From NCBI RefSeq assembly GCF_932276165.1, contig NC_063987.1:496001-560000 (forward strand): a stretch of 64,000 nt of DNA. The letters run 5' to 3'. Below the pieces are notes generated by a model. It was not told the origin of the DNA, did not search any database, and worked only from the letters and a program-made list of their open reading frames with translations. The position numbers were made by a program, and so were the translations under genes. The DNA is from Plutella xylostella. Its lineage: Eukaryota; Arthropoda; Insecta; Lepidoptera; Plutellidae. Shown here piece after piece: positions 23,571-35,864 of the stretch (within the stretch, counting starts at the first letter, position 1; the number at the start of each line of letters is the position of its first letter).

Positions 23571-24333
23571 ATGTAGTTGGTTCATCGATCCCTTAGTCAC
23601 AATCGAACAGCAGAAGCGACTTGACCACGGAGTAGAAGAGGGGTTTTTACGCAACGCTTTAGCATGTTGGAGTCCCACACAGATCCGAGTTGAGGGAAGG
23701 CAGTTTTCGTTATTTATTCCAGCATTCACACGGGGCTACCAAGTCAGTGCTCTACTTGGTTGCTCACTGGGTCCAGTCACTGAACTAACTAATTATTATC
23801 TTTCTTTCCATTTTAATATTTGGTTAGAATCCTTTAATTTAATGGATAACTATGGTAAAATACACAAGATTATATTTGGTTTTGAAGATGAATATTTATG
23901 AAATGACAATAGATTTGATTGATTGACAATGAAATGACAATGACATTTCGAATTTCACAGATTGGATTTTGAAATGCGTTCCGTTGTCTATCCTGGTGAT
24001 TCGAAATTAAAAGAAATATCTGAATTTATAACATTATGGCCTAATATATTATAAATAGGTAATTCTTTTAATAATTTCACGTGTTTGAAATTAAATTCGT
24101 CAATATTTTTTAACAAAAATCCTATACAATAGTTTTATCGATTAAAACCGGTTTTTTGTACATATAATGAAACGTAAAGTCGTGCTTAGAGGCACCTTGA
24201 TTAAATACTTAGCTAAGTACGGTTTGATAAAAACTATGTTCGACTTGTGAAACGTAGAAAACCTAAGTATCTACTCACCCATTGAGCAAATCTCTACTGA
24301 GATTTTCTTGAATACTCTATTCTGAAACCGGGT

Positions 24334-27300
24334 GTATGTCATGTAACAACAATTGTTCGCGACTACAACTTCACCCTTTCGTACAAAACTTGATATAATC
24401 AACTTGAAGAACAAAACTTTAGCGAAGCCAATTACACTAACCCAATCAAAAGAGTATCAACAATAAGTAACGGAACTTAGTATACTTAATTAAAACTTGA
24501 ATGGTATCGCCCACTCTGAAACTAACTTCGCCCACTTTATCTCTAAACTCGTGAGTGAGAGACAGACATACATACGGTCCGCATTTTTTATCGTATAAGT
24601 TCTGTAGAGTCCAGCAAAAAATACCTCAGCTGACCGAGCTATGCGGCATCTTTATCTACGTAGATAAAGACTTTTATTTTCGCGTTTATCGCGACATTAT
24701 CTACGCCGGGACTGGTCTGAATTAGTTTCAATACAAGTATTGGAAGTGCGAAACAAAAAATATCACATATACAAAATATCAGAAGTCACTATATCGAAAG
24801 GAAATTTCGTCGAAATTTAAAATACCTAAAGTTGACTCAAATAACAGGATTGCTGAAAAAGCTTCATATTTCAAAGCAGGAAAATAAAAAACCACCCACT
24901 TCCGTTCCGGAAGCATAAAATACAGCTCCCAATTTAAATTTCAAATCCTCAGCTTCCATACATACGAAAGAGGAGTGAACTTAAAAAGCAGATTTAGCTT
25001 TCAGCTGAAAAAGAGAAAAATTAAACCCGTGTGAAGTGTTCCTGAAGTTGTTTCACTGAAACGTGTTTTCATGACGGAAGTGGCACTTCAGAAACAATAA
25101 CTATGTCCTAGAAAGTTTCAGGTCAGTGCTGTTTTGCTAAATAAAATATAAAATTTGATTGTTTCAGTAAAGTTGCAGAGTTTTTTTTAAATTTAGCCAA
25201 CGACTGGCATAGACAGGGTGTTAGAAGTTTTGTTTTGCACATTTTTGTTTATGAACTTAATAGATGTGTCTTTCAATGTGTAATGCTTTTTTTTTTAATC
25301 GTTACAAAATATGACTAAATTTTCTATATTGACGTAATGTTCAACTTGCAACTTTTGTTCTGTTTGGCCCATGGAAGTAATAAGGTACTTACTTACGTAC
25401 GCCCATTCTGTTAGTGGTGACTGCTGGCGGGCACAAGCAAGTTTATATTCCAGGACAAAACTGACAGTGCACGACAAAGAGACAAAGGGGCCAATTATTG
25501 AGCCTGTCTGACACAGCATCAGAAAGTAACAGCCTCTCTATACAGTATACACCCACATTTTCCCCTTTGTACCGAAAATAAAAAATATTTTGATACCAAA
25601 AAATATTTATTTTAGCGTGTTTTTTTGCAATAAGCAAAAATTTCAATTTATTCCTTGTTACGTTAGTCTACATCAAAGTACTACTCGGAAACCCTTTTAA
25701 GGCTTGACGACCGAAAGGTGAGCAGTTTATCAGAGTGAATGAGGGAGAAAAAGGCATTCGGGGAATGAGTCAGTTTATTGCCCGAGCCGGACGGTCTTTT
25801 GATTGAATTTAGCATTTCATGAGCTCTCATAATCTAATAAACAGATATACAAGAACTTACGTTGCGTCTCCAATGTTGTAGATGTATATGAATGTTTCAG
25901 CTCGTAAGGTGTTAATTGGTGCGCGGAAAGTGACATAGCCTAGTTTATATCCATACTTAGATTGTCATGAAACTTAACTAGTATTTTTGTTATAAAGCCC
26001 CTAGTTAGATAAACTGTTCGAAACGATAAACTTTACGAAGTCAAAGTTTTACGATAACCTAGTCCCCGGAGAAACATTTGAAAAGTAAAACAACATTTCC
26101 TTATCATTGTCCTGAAAATGGCAGTAGTACCTACTGAAGAGACACAATTCTCCCGACTCTTAATGAGTAGACAGGAAATACTTGCAACTGACATAACAGT
26201 CTCCTTTTTAACGGCCGATGTCTTATTTCCTCTGCTCGTTGTGGCGTCGACTAAAGGAATAGGGGATAAAAGAAATCGAACCGGTAGCTTCTTGTTATGG
26301 ACCTGTTCAGCAACTTCAAAACTTGTGCCTTTGTCAGTGGATCTTTAGAAATAAAAAGCTTTCATTTTAAAACAATCCAGCCATCTCTAATACAACTTAT
26401 AGTAAAAGTAATGTTATAGCAATAATTTTGTTTCAATAATATTTTAAATAATATTAACATTTCGGTGAAAAACACTAGAGCCAATTACTTTAGGGTTTAT
26501 CATTTGAAATATTAGTCAGTAAGAATAGCGTCAGTCGCTGACTGCCCAGTGGGATGTACAGTTGATACGTCACTCGGGAGGCACTCTAGTTTTAAATTTA
26601 AAATAAACAGAGAGATTGAAAACCGTTTCCACAGTTAAACAAACAGAGATTGGTTTTCCGGTTACCCGTAACAAGTTGCTAACAATTCGGGTGGTCCACA
26701 GAGCATAGCTTGTGGTCTGTGCGTAGTCCACAGGGTCACTCAATGTTCACGGAAATAGGATTTATAAGCCATTCGTATACTACAAAACAATCCAACATCA
26801 CATATTCTATAAGGCTCATTGTTTTACGTTTTCAGATAAAGATAAAAACACATTATTTGGTGTCCAATGAAAAAACTTTTAAGGCAAATAGAACCCAAAA
26901 CAATATAAAATAATTTAATGGCAGAATTGATATCAGTTATGTAGCTGTTATAAGTACATAACGCCTATAGTACCTACGCATAAAACTGGAAATTCAATTA
27001 ATATCATGATAAAGTAATTGGATTTCATGGAAAGTAATTTAAAATGAATTAAGTTTCCCAGAGGTTCTAGGAAAACCACCTAGTAGCCAGTTCGTTAAAT
27101 AAATTTATGTACCTATAATTAAATAAAAAATAACTTCCAATGAATTTTGTCGAAAGACAGGCTATTTGACGCTATTTGATAGTGAATATTTATCAAATCC
27201 GTTCTTTGAATGATGTAGAGCTATATCTTGGAGGCTACGGTTTCCCCTTGGAACTTCTAAATTTTGCTTTCGCAGTTTACGTCTTGTTCGCACTAGGCTA

Positions 27301-28312
27301 GTAATTTAGTCGAGTGGACAGTAATTTAGTAACCTAACGTGTCTGAACAAAGGAACAAAGGAAATTTAAATAAGCAATTCACGAAATAGTTTAGTCAAGT
27401 AAATCCATTTTGTTCTATTTAATAGGCTTTCTCGGCTGCAGGACATAATTATGCTCCCACGGCGATCAACAAAACTAGATAACTTATGCATCCTTTAATC
27501 GTAAAATTTCCCATTGAACCTCATTTAAAAATGTTTGTGGGAATAGTTAAGGTCTAAGTTCCCTCCCTTCAGGGAAAAGGCATAAAATTCTATTGGCATT
27601 TAAGAACTACCTATTGCTGAATTTATTCATTACATTTTAACATAGTTACTACAGCTAGCTATGTGGTTCGTGATAATACCTCTATTGCCTCTGCCCATGC
27701 CCTCCAGTTCTTGATCCCAACAACTGTGCAGAAATCTGTTTTTTAACAGATACGAGTAATTTAATAAAATCCTCGCGCTACACAGTATCATAAACGGTCG
27801 CTTCACAAAGGCCTGCCCGGCCAGCCCTGGGGACGCGACCGCGCGACCTGTTCGCACAACGCATTAGTTATGTAGAGAGTTTATGTAATTCAAATAAAAA
27901 CGCATGTACAAACTTTCAGTTGTTATCCCTGAAGGACTCGACGTAAAGCCTCGAAATGGCCTCGTTTAGCAAGCTTTCAATAAAGTTCACTTTGCTTAGT
28001 AAAGATAGGGATAACTATACCATAAATGGAACGGTATGTCAAATTCAATATATTTTAAATCCGCATTTTTTGGTGTTAAAACTGACCACTGCATCTGACT
28101 AAAATTTACACTGAAAATTAAATATTCATAATACTTCACTTTTATTCCACGCGATATTTTGACTTCAGATTGAAGCCCCTAATTTAATATCATGAACTTT
28201 AAATTAAAATCCTGCAATGGAACTTTATAGAACAAACTGTAGTAGCTCAGCCGGCAAACTTTGAGTCCTAAAAATACAAAATGCAGTTGCCCCTTATTAT
28301 TCCGTCCGTGCG
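24334..28312. other. Region with no supported gene
   Basis: 4 kb of AT-rich DNA. Short ORFs at 25295-25519, 25443-25646, 26118-26348, 26710-26913 and 27630-27857 show no domain I recognise. Possibly upstream regulatory or intronic DNA of prohormone-4. Confidence 0.4.
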
Positions 28313-28381
28313 CTGGAGGGTTATTCTATGCTAACGAAAAACGAACGAACGAGAGCTGTCGTGCAATCGGCACGTTTAATC
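28313..28381. mobile_element. MITE family M copy A, left part (split by the Gypsy insertion)
   Basis: Begins CTGGAGGGTTATTCTATGCT and continues ACGAAAAACGAACGAACGAG to AATC. It matches the left half of the intact copy C at 43413-43525. The right half lies at 35810-35864, beyond the LTR element. Confidence 0.85.
28378..28381. repeat. Target-site duplication AATC, left copy
   Basis: AATC directly before the 5' LTR, repeated at 35810-35813 after the 3' LTR. MITE copy B carries the corresponding uninterrupted segment with a single TTAATACAAC, which supports this reading. Confidence 0.85.
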
Positions 28382-28698
28382 TGTTAGCTATTATTGTTAA
28401 AATTACTATTTTGTTTAAGTTTATGTTAAAATTTAAGAATATCTTAACCAATATGGAATATTTTAACTATAATCGAGTATTATAACTATTATTTTGTAAC
28501 TGATATTGATATCGATACTTTTTGTATTTTATTCGAACGGCCACACTGAACTGTCAGTTATATTTTTTTTAACGAGTAGTGGAAGAGCGATATCAGTATC
28601 GGATTTTCATTCTGGCTGTAACCGTTAAGCAGACAACACAACTGTGAAAATAAAGGAACGTGAAGTGAATTTGGATGTTTTACTTTGAGCTTCTTTCA
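28382..28698 (+). repeat. 5' LTR of the Gypsy element
   Basis: 317 bp, TGTTAGCTATTATTG at the start and CTTCTTTCA at the end, so TG..CA termini. AATAAAGG at about 28651 could serve as polyadenylation signal. No clear TATA box was assigned. Confidence 0.93.
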
Positions 28699-29840
28699 AA
28701 TTCAGAAGTGGAACAGCAACGCCCAGGTATGTACCTACCTCTATGTTAAGGTTAATTATACGAAATGATAGTGGTTTTAACGGCACATAATCAGAGATAC
28801 AAATAATTGTAGGTAACCTACCTACAATTTTATTTTATTTTTCTACGGGAGTCATTTTTGTTTCTTTGAGGAAGAAAAAGTTCGTTACACGTCAGAATTC
28901 TTTATTCAATGTGCAGTTTTAAATAATTACCTATATTTGTTCAGTTGAAGTGATAATTCTAAAATGTTATGACGTTTTAAATCTGTAAATATCTCGGCAA
29001 TCCTAAGGTGTTTTGGGGAGTTGTTTAGGGGAAGTTGTTTTAGGTATGTTTTTATATGAGGGCAGAAGTATATTTTTGTAAAAAAATAAAATTTTGTTAG
29101 TTAAATTAGTGTAATAACTAAACTGTATAAATAAACTTAGATCAGTGATAAGTGGTATTTCCTGTCACTCTTTTATTCAGTCTACAAATGTTTTGTCGTG
29201 TTTACAAAAATCACTAGTTTGTTGTATATCTCAAAACTGGTTAATCGGTTACATGCCCGTAGCCAGTTATTGTAAATAGTGACGTGAAATAACACCCATA
29301 CCTAGTGACGATCGAGGTTATTTTATTACCGTGACACGTGTGTGCCTACACAATTTTAATTGTAATTATTAGCACATGGTTTCAGTCTCCGGTAACGTTC
29401 CTTGTACCTCCGAATGAAAATTAAAGGTACTATAATAATATCGAGGATTATAATAATAAATGTTTTTATTTTATGCCGCTAGCCAGGACATGCCGATATT
29501 TTAGGTTATAATGGTTTATCTCTTTCAAATGACGTTGGGTAACAGTTGCTTTATTGTTCTTGAGTGCTTTAAATGATTTTACTAGAATAAATACCACACA
29601 TAATATAAAGTAATAACCTAGAATTGCTTATATTCCTACAGCTACTTGATTTATAATTAGCACATGTTAATACCTATTGCCTCTTCATGTTAACCATTTA
29701 TTTTATTTATTTATTTTCTACCCTTTCATATTTATGCGATTTCAAAAAGTATTTTAGTTTTACCTTTCAGTCGTTACATGGGTGACTAATGAATGTTAAA
29801 ACGAAGAATAGTAATCGTTCGTTTATATTTTCAGTTGAGA
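28699..29840 (+). other. Gypsy 5' untranslated leader with possible intron
   Basis: 1.14 kb between the LTR and the likely gag start. The primer-binding site should lie in AATTCAGAAGTGGAACAGCA right after the LTR; I cannot assign the tRNA. A consensus donor CAG|GTATGT (28726/28727) and an acceptor TATATTTTCAG (ending 29834), only 6 bases before the gag ATG, suggest a leader intron of 1108 bp. Confidence 0.6.
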
Positions 29841-32627
29841 ATGGCGAGTGAAAATGGTGGATTTCAGCAGCTGCTGGACGCCTACGCCGAGGAAGCCCAA
29901 CCACCGCATCGATCGTCCGAAGACATCGGACGCCGAGGCCGCAGCAGAGAGCGTTCTTCACGTCGCCGGTCCAGGAGGAGAGAGCGCACCCCGCATGGAT
30001 TTCGTCGACGGGAGCTGCACACTCCAGAACGATCGCAGGTCAGAACGAACTGTAGTAACCGGGCATCACGAAGTCGCTCCCCAATCTCGCGTCGTGAAGA
30101 TATGAGCCTAGGACGTAGTCGTTTCAGACGCGATTTGTCTCCTACGCGTGTTAGTGGCACCAAAAGAGAGAGTAGACCGAGGAGTAGGGAGAGGGTAGAA
30201 GCTCGTCGATCCCGGCGTAACTCGTATAGATCTCGTAGCCGAAGATCAAGGTCTAGATCTACTAATAGGCACAGTACTAGAGACTTAATGTCACAGTTGT
30301 CAAAATTGTTTAATAAATCTAGTAGTAAGGAAAGTTTTTCGAACACTAACGTTGTACCTGAATTCGATCCTTCGTTAAAAAATCAAAGTATAGACAATTG
30401 GTTGACGAAGGTGAACGAATGTGCGGTTTTGTATGGATGGAGTGAAAGGCAAGTTATACATTATGCAATTCCTAAACTAGTGGGGGTAGCAAAAAAATGG
30501 TACGAGGGTTTGTCAACAGTTTTATTTACATGGCCTGAGTGGCAGACCAAACTTATATCCGCTTTTCCCTCACAAGAAAATTATGGACAGATGCTGTCAG
30601 ATATGTTGGCTAAGAGAGCTAAGTTTGGTGAGTCACTTGAAGATTACTTCTATGAGAAAGTCGCTTTACTAAATCGATGCGGGATTTCGGGAAAACACGC
30701 AGTGGAGTGTATACTCCACGGTATAGATGATAGATCCGTTAGACTAGGGGCTGAAGCGGTGCAGTTTAGTGACCCTGACAAATTACTAGCTTATTTGCGA
30801 AATGTCAAATCTGGTAATAGGAATAACACCATTACGTCAGTAGGCAATAAGAAATACTATCGTGATTCTAAAATGACGTTAAATAAATCATTTGGTAACA
30901 ATAGTATCAGGTGTTACAATTGTAAGCAAGAAGGGCATCCATTGTCCAAATGTCCAAAGCCCGTCAAAAAGTGTAATAATTGTTCGATGATGGGACATTT
31001 GGAGTCTGAATGTTACCGGCCACGAAAAAAAGAAGGTGTTTCAGAGGAAAGTAAGGAAAAGGCCATATTGCTTGTTAAACGGTTAACAAATGAGCCGCAG
31101 AATGATTACGTGCAAAAGGTACTTGTGAACGGAATAGAAAGATGTTGTTTAATAGATATGGGAAGCGAATTAACATTAATAAGAAAATCCGATGCAAAGG
31201 ACATTTTCGGAGGATGGGATTCTTCAGTGGTTTATCCCATGGCTGGTTTTGGTGGAAGTTTAGTAAATTCAATTGGCTCCAATTATGCTGAGCTGTCTAT
31301 ACAAGGAGTAGTTGCTAATGTACTGTGTGTAATTGTGGATGACCATCTTCTAAAGTATCCTTTGCTTGTAGGACAAACGTACACTGATCAGTCTCATGTT
31401 GAGATAGTGAGAAATTACCAAGGATTGAAAGTAACGAGCCGCTATGAAATGGTTAGGAATGACACGCGCTTTTTGGAGCTTAAGGTAGCGAAAGATATTT
31501 TGCTGGCAGTAACGGGACCTAACTTTGTTGATATCACATGCAGTTCTGATTTTAGTGGTAGTATTTATATAAAGGGCAGTCACAGATCACAACCATCTAA
31601 AGAGTATCAGGTACAAGAAGGAGTATATCAAATTAAAAAAGGCTTAGGTTTAATTTGTATCACGCCGTTGGGTCTTGCACCAATACAGTTTAAAAAAGGT
31701 GAATTAATTGCCCGAGCAGAAATTGTCTTGGAGTCTCTTGGCGTTTGTGAGATTAACAGAATAGTAAATACATCTTCTTTAGAGCCATTTACTTCGGATC
31801 AATTAAACATAGGGAGCGTTTCTAAGGAACAAAAGAGTAAACTTCTTGATCTGGTAAATAAATATAGGGACTGTTTTGCAACCTCGCTTGGTGAATTAGG
31901 ATGTACAAGTATTGAGAAAATGAGCATTGACCTTAGTGACGACCAGCCAGTTGTCTACAGGCCGTACAGGTTGTCGCAAAAGGAACGAGAAGAAGTTCAA
32001 AATATGGTCGATGAATTAAGTAGCAACGGGATAGTTCGCGAGTCAAATTCACCTTTTGCGAGCCCAATTATTTTGGTTAGGAAAAAGACAGGGGATAAAC
32101 GGCTGTGTGTCGATTACAGAGCATTAAATCGAAAAACAATAAAACAACATTATCCCCTGCCTTGTATGGAGGATCAGATGAATAGATTGTCTGGCTGTAG
32201 TTATTATAGCACATTAGACCTAGCAAGTGGGTACTATCAGGTTGAGTTACATGAAGACTCCAAACCAAAGACTGCGTTTGTCACGCCTGATGGCCAATGG
32301 GAATTCAATAGAATGCCCTTTGGCCTATCGAACGCTCCAGCAGTGTTCCAACGGACAATAAATAAGGCATTAGGTACATTGAGATTTAGTACAGCCGTGG
32401 CTTACATGGATGATGTCTTGGTTCCCTCAAAGACAGTGGAGGAGGGATTGGATAGGCTTGAAATGATATTTAAAAGGTTAAGGGAATTTAGCCTTACGCT
32501 TAAACCGAGCAAATGTTATTTCTTTCAAACGTCTGTTGACTTTTTAGGGTTTGAGATTTGTTCTGCAGGCATAAGACCTGGTGAAAAAAAAAATTCAAGC
32601 TGTTCAATCTTTTCCAACACCAAATAG
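29841..32627 (+). pseudogene. Gypsy gag-protease-reverse transcriptase ORF (pol truncated by frame break)
   Basis: 928 codons from ATG at 29841; an in-frame ATG at 29793 precedes the splice acceptor and is less likely. The order is: an Arg/Ser-rich N-terminus (about residues 25-150, many RS and SR dipeptides), the gag capsid-like region, two CCHC zinc knuckles (about 357-392), an aspartic protease with its active-site triad written Asp-Met-Gly (about 438) instead of Asp-Ser/Thr-Gly, and a reverse transcriptase with catalytic YMDD (about 853). The frame ends shortly after the RT domain, at a 10-A run (32584-32593) where pol continues in another frame. Assembly error at the homopolymer is a plausible cause. 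Confidence 0.92.
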
Positions 32628-34638
32628 CGTTCATAATGTAAGACAGTTTCTAGGATTGGCAAGCTTTTTCAGGAAGTTTATAAAGGGGTTTGCAGAAATT
32701 GCCAAACCTTTAACGGGTTTACTGAAGAAGAATTGTCCGTGGAGTTGGGGAACACATCAGCAAAAAGCTTTTGACGAGCTTAAGCAAAAGCTTATTACTA
32801 GACCAGTATTGGCTTTGTATAATCCAAATCTTGAATCGGAATTACACACAGACGCAAGTAAATTGGGAGTGGGGGGTATACTTTTTCAAAAACAGGAATC
32901 GGGTGAATTAAAACCAGTAGCCTACTTTAGTCGTCAGACTTCACCAGTTGAGCAACATTTCTCGTCGTATGAATTAGAAACACTAGCCGTAGTGTCTTCA
33001 TTAATTAAATTTAGGTCCTATTTACTTGGAATGCCCTTTACTATAGTCACAGACTGTAATTCTTTACGAGCTACGTTTACTAAACGTGATATGATTCCGA
33101 GAGTTGCACGCTGGTGGAGCCTGATACAAGAGTTCGATTGTAATATAAAATATAACTCTGGTAAATTAATGTGTCACGTAGATGCATTGAGTAGGAATCC
33201 ACTTGTTGAAGAAAACGTAACTGAAATAGAAATTCCGACGGTATTAAATATAACTAATGATTGGTTAAAAACAGTTCAGTCTGCAGATAGTGAAGTTAAT
33301 AGGATCAAAACTATATTACAGGATACAAGTAGTAAAAGCATTGTTGATATTCAAGAGAATTATTGCATTAAGAATAATAACGTTTATAGGAAGACGGAAA
33401 ATGGACCAAGGTGGGTGGTGCCGAAGGGTGTGCGATGGCAGATTTTGAAAGCTTGTCATGATGACATTGGTCACTTTTCGGTTGATAAAACTTTGGATAA
33501 AATTAAAGAAATATATTGGTTCCCGAAAATGAAGAAATTTGTTAAAAAATATGTACAGTCATGTCTGGAATGTGCGCACAGTAAAACTCCATCAGGGAAA
33601 AAGTCTGGTTTCCTACACCCTATCCCTAAAATTACTACACCATTTCACACCCTCCACGCTGACCACCTGGGTCCTTTTAATGAAAGTAAAAGGAAGAACA
33701 AGTATTTATTGGTCATTATAGATTCTTTTAGTAAATTCATCGTATTAAAAGCAGTCAAAAATACGAAAGCTCTTACGACCATTCGAATTTTTAAAGAATA
33801 TTTTGCAACTTTCGGGCGCCCGGTCAGGTTGATTACAGATAGATATTCTTCGTTTACAGGAAAGAGATTAAAAGAATTTCTAGAGGGTATAGGTGTTAAG
33901 CACATAATGAACGCGGTTGCCACTCCACGAGCCAATGGGCAAGTGGAGAGGTATAACCGAACTATCCTTGATGCATTGACAGCCATGAATCATGGCCAAG
34001 AAGAGCGAATCTGGGATGAAAAGGTGCTTGACGTGCAATGGGGTTTAAATAACACCATAAACAAAGGTATCGGTCGCACTCCTGCTGAAGTATTATTCGG
34101 TTTACGGTTAACGAGTATGACAGAAGGAAAAATTAAGGCAGGCATTGAAATTAGTAGCGAAAACAGTAATGAAAGTTTAGAAGAAATTCGAAAAACTGTT
34201 AGTGAACATATAGAACGCAATCAAAGCGAACAAAAAAATAGGTTTGACAAAAGTAGGTGCGAAGCACGTAAGTTTCAGTTGGGCGATTTGGTTCGCGTCG
34301 AGAGGTCACTTTTATGTCCTGGGAAGAGTAGGAAATTGATCTCAAAATGTTTGGGACCCTATAAAATCATTAAAGTTTTAAGTAATGATAGGTATATGGT
34401 CGAAGACACAGCAATCACTAGAAATAAAGGAAAAGCTGTATATAGAGGAGTGCATCCAGTTGATAAAGTTCATCCTTGGTTAAACTTTAAAAGGTCGGAT
34501 GAAAGCGAGGAAAGTGAAAGTGCCAGTGATGATAGCGGAAGCGATATTGAAATTACCAATAAAATTGTAGACAGTATTGATAGTATGGGACAGAATAGAG
34601 AGGAAAAGGATGAAGATGAGTGTGTAGAAGACATATGA
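32581..34638 (+). pseudogene. Gypsy RNase H and integrase part of pol (downstream frame)
   Basis: Open for 685 codons, one frame shifted from the RT part, and lacking its own natural ATG at the join. It contains the RT connection region, RNase H (catalytic Asp in LHTDAS, Glu in YELETLA, Asp in VTDCN), then integrase. Integrase has the HHCC zinc module (about 33450-33580) and the D,D-x-E core: HADH near 33658, ITDRYSSF near 33832 and NGQVERYN near 33937. The C-terminal tail is acidic (SEESESASDDSGSD). No chromodomain was seen. Confidence 0.93.
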
Positions 34639-35492
34639 GTAGGAGTTGTTAAGTGAAGGATCGAATCAAAAATAACATATTTGTTTAGTAATATGGATTA
34701 ATGTATGTGATTTGTTTGTAAACTAATTAAGGTTGTGCTTAGAAGTAGCAATAATTGCTAAAATAACGATGTAGATCTTGTTGGATGATTTTGTGCCGTG
34801 TTGAAAACATCGCACCTCTGGCCACGCCTTAATGTTAAGATAATATGAGAAATGTTGTGCTACACAATTGTTATACAATAGTATTGGCTTGTTTCAATGG
34901 TATGATGAGGACTATTGGTTGTTTATGTAGTAAAGTTGATAGTTTGTTTTCATGACAGGATAATGGTCATGTTACCTAGAATTTTTTGTAGCTGGATAAT
35001 AATTGGATAATTAAGCAACTGAATCATTATGATGATTAATTTCTGTGACAGGATAATTGGTCACTGAAAAGTTTAATGGGAGTAATGGCAGGATAATGGC
35101 CTCTGGTTGATTTTGTTTTCAGTGACAGGATAAAGGTCACTGAAATAAAGTATCAGTAACTTTAGATGGCAGGATAATGGTCATCAAAAATATGGTTAGA
35201 TCAATGGCAGGATAATGGCCATTGGTTAATTTTGTTTTTAGTGACAGGATAAAGGTCACGCAAATAAAGTTTTAGTTATTTTTGATGGCAGGATAATGGT
35301 CATCGAAAATATGGTTAGTTCAATGGCAGGATAATGGCTGTTGAGTAGTTATTTAAATTTTATTGTATAGTATGAAACTAATGATTATATAATTTTCATA
35401 TTTTGTGTTCAGCTACCTACTTATTGCAGATTATTAATTTGTTTACTTAAACATTCACGAGGACGTGACTATGAAGTCAGGATGGACGAATC
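34639..35492 (+). other. Gypsy 3' untranslated region with dyad-repeat array
   Basis: No env ORF. The segment 34951-35341 carries about nine copies of a short dyad described separately. The polypurine tract before the 3' LTR is poorly defined; GAAGTCAGGATGGACGAA (35473-35490) is the only purine-rich candidate. Confidence 0.7.
34951..35341. repeat. Array of GTGACAGGATAAWGGTCAC-type dyads
   Basis: About nine copies at roughly 34951, 35045, 35083, 35121, 35165, 35203, 35240, 35284 and 35322. Each has inverted ends (GTGAC/GTCAC or ATGGC/GCCAT) around AGGATAAWGG. They alternate in a higher-order unit of about 120 bp. Confidence 0.9.
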
Positions 35493-35809
35493 TGTTAGCT
35501 ATTATTGTTAAAATTACTATTTTGTTTAAGTTTATGTTAAAATTTAAGAATATCTTAACCAATATGGAATATTTTAACTATAATCGAGTATTATAACTAT
35601 TATTTTGTAACTGATATTGATATCGATACTTTTTGTATTTTATTCGAACGGCCACACTGAACTGTCAGTTATATTTTTTTTAACGAGTAGTGGAAGAGCG
35701 ATATCAGTATCGGATTTTCATTCTGGCTGTAACCGTTAAGCAGACAACACAACTGTGAAAATAAAGGAACGTGAAGTGAATTTGGATGTTTTACTTTGAG
35801 CTTCTTTCA
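35493..35809 (+). repeat. 3' LTR of the Gypsy element
   Basis: 317 bp, same sequence as the 5' LTR as far as I can see by eye, followed by the right target duplication AATC. Confidence 0.93.
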
Positions 35810-35864
35810 AATCCAACGAAATAGAGTCGTGGCTTGCGCAGCATCGTATAGAGTGACCCCCTGG
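35810..35864. mobile_element. MITE family M copy A, right part
   Basis: Continues from AATC through AGAGTCGTGGCTTGCG to ATAGAGTGACCCCCTGG, the inverted partner of the left end at 28313. Confidence 0.85.

Larger units (their letters stand above)
22455..24333 (+). mobile_element. Decayed PIF/Harbinger-type DNA transposon
   Basis: Imperfect inverted termini CCCCGGTTTCGCAACTGAGT (22455 on) and ATACTCTATTCTGAAACCGG (24312 on) pair over about 22 bp with 5 mismatches. Between them lies a broken Harbinger transposase C-terminus (22910-23080). A separate LINE fragment is embedded at 23335-23570. No clean 3-bp target duplication is visible, so the outer borders are tentative. Confidence 0.5.
28382..35809 (+). 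mobile_element. Full-length Ty3/Gypsy LTR retrotransposon, 7.4 kb
   Basis: Two 317-bp LTRs (28382-28698, 35493-35809), which I could not distinguish by eye, flank a plus-strand interior encoding gag, protease, reverse transcriptase, RNase H and integrase in the Gypsy order. A 4-bp duplication AATC flanks the element. No env-like ORF lies between integrase and the 3' LTR. Near-identical LTRs mean a recent insertion, yet the copy looks defective: the protease active-site motif is altered and the pol frame is broken at an A run. It is inserted in a MITE. Confidence 0.96.
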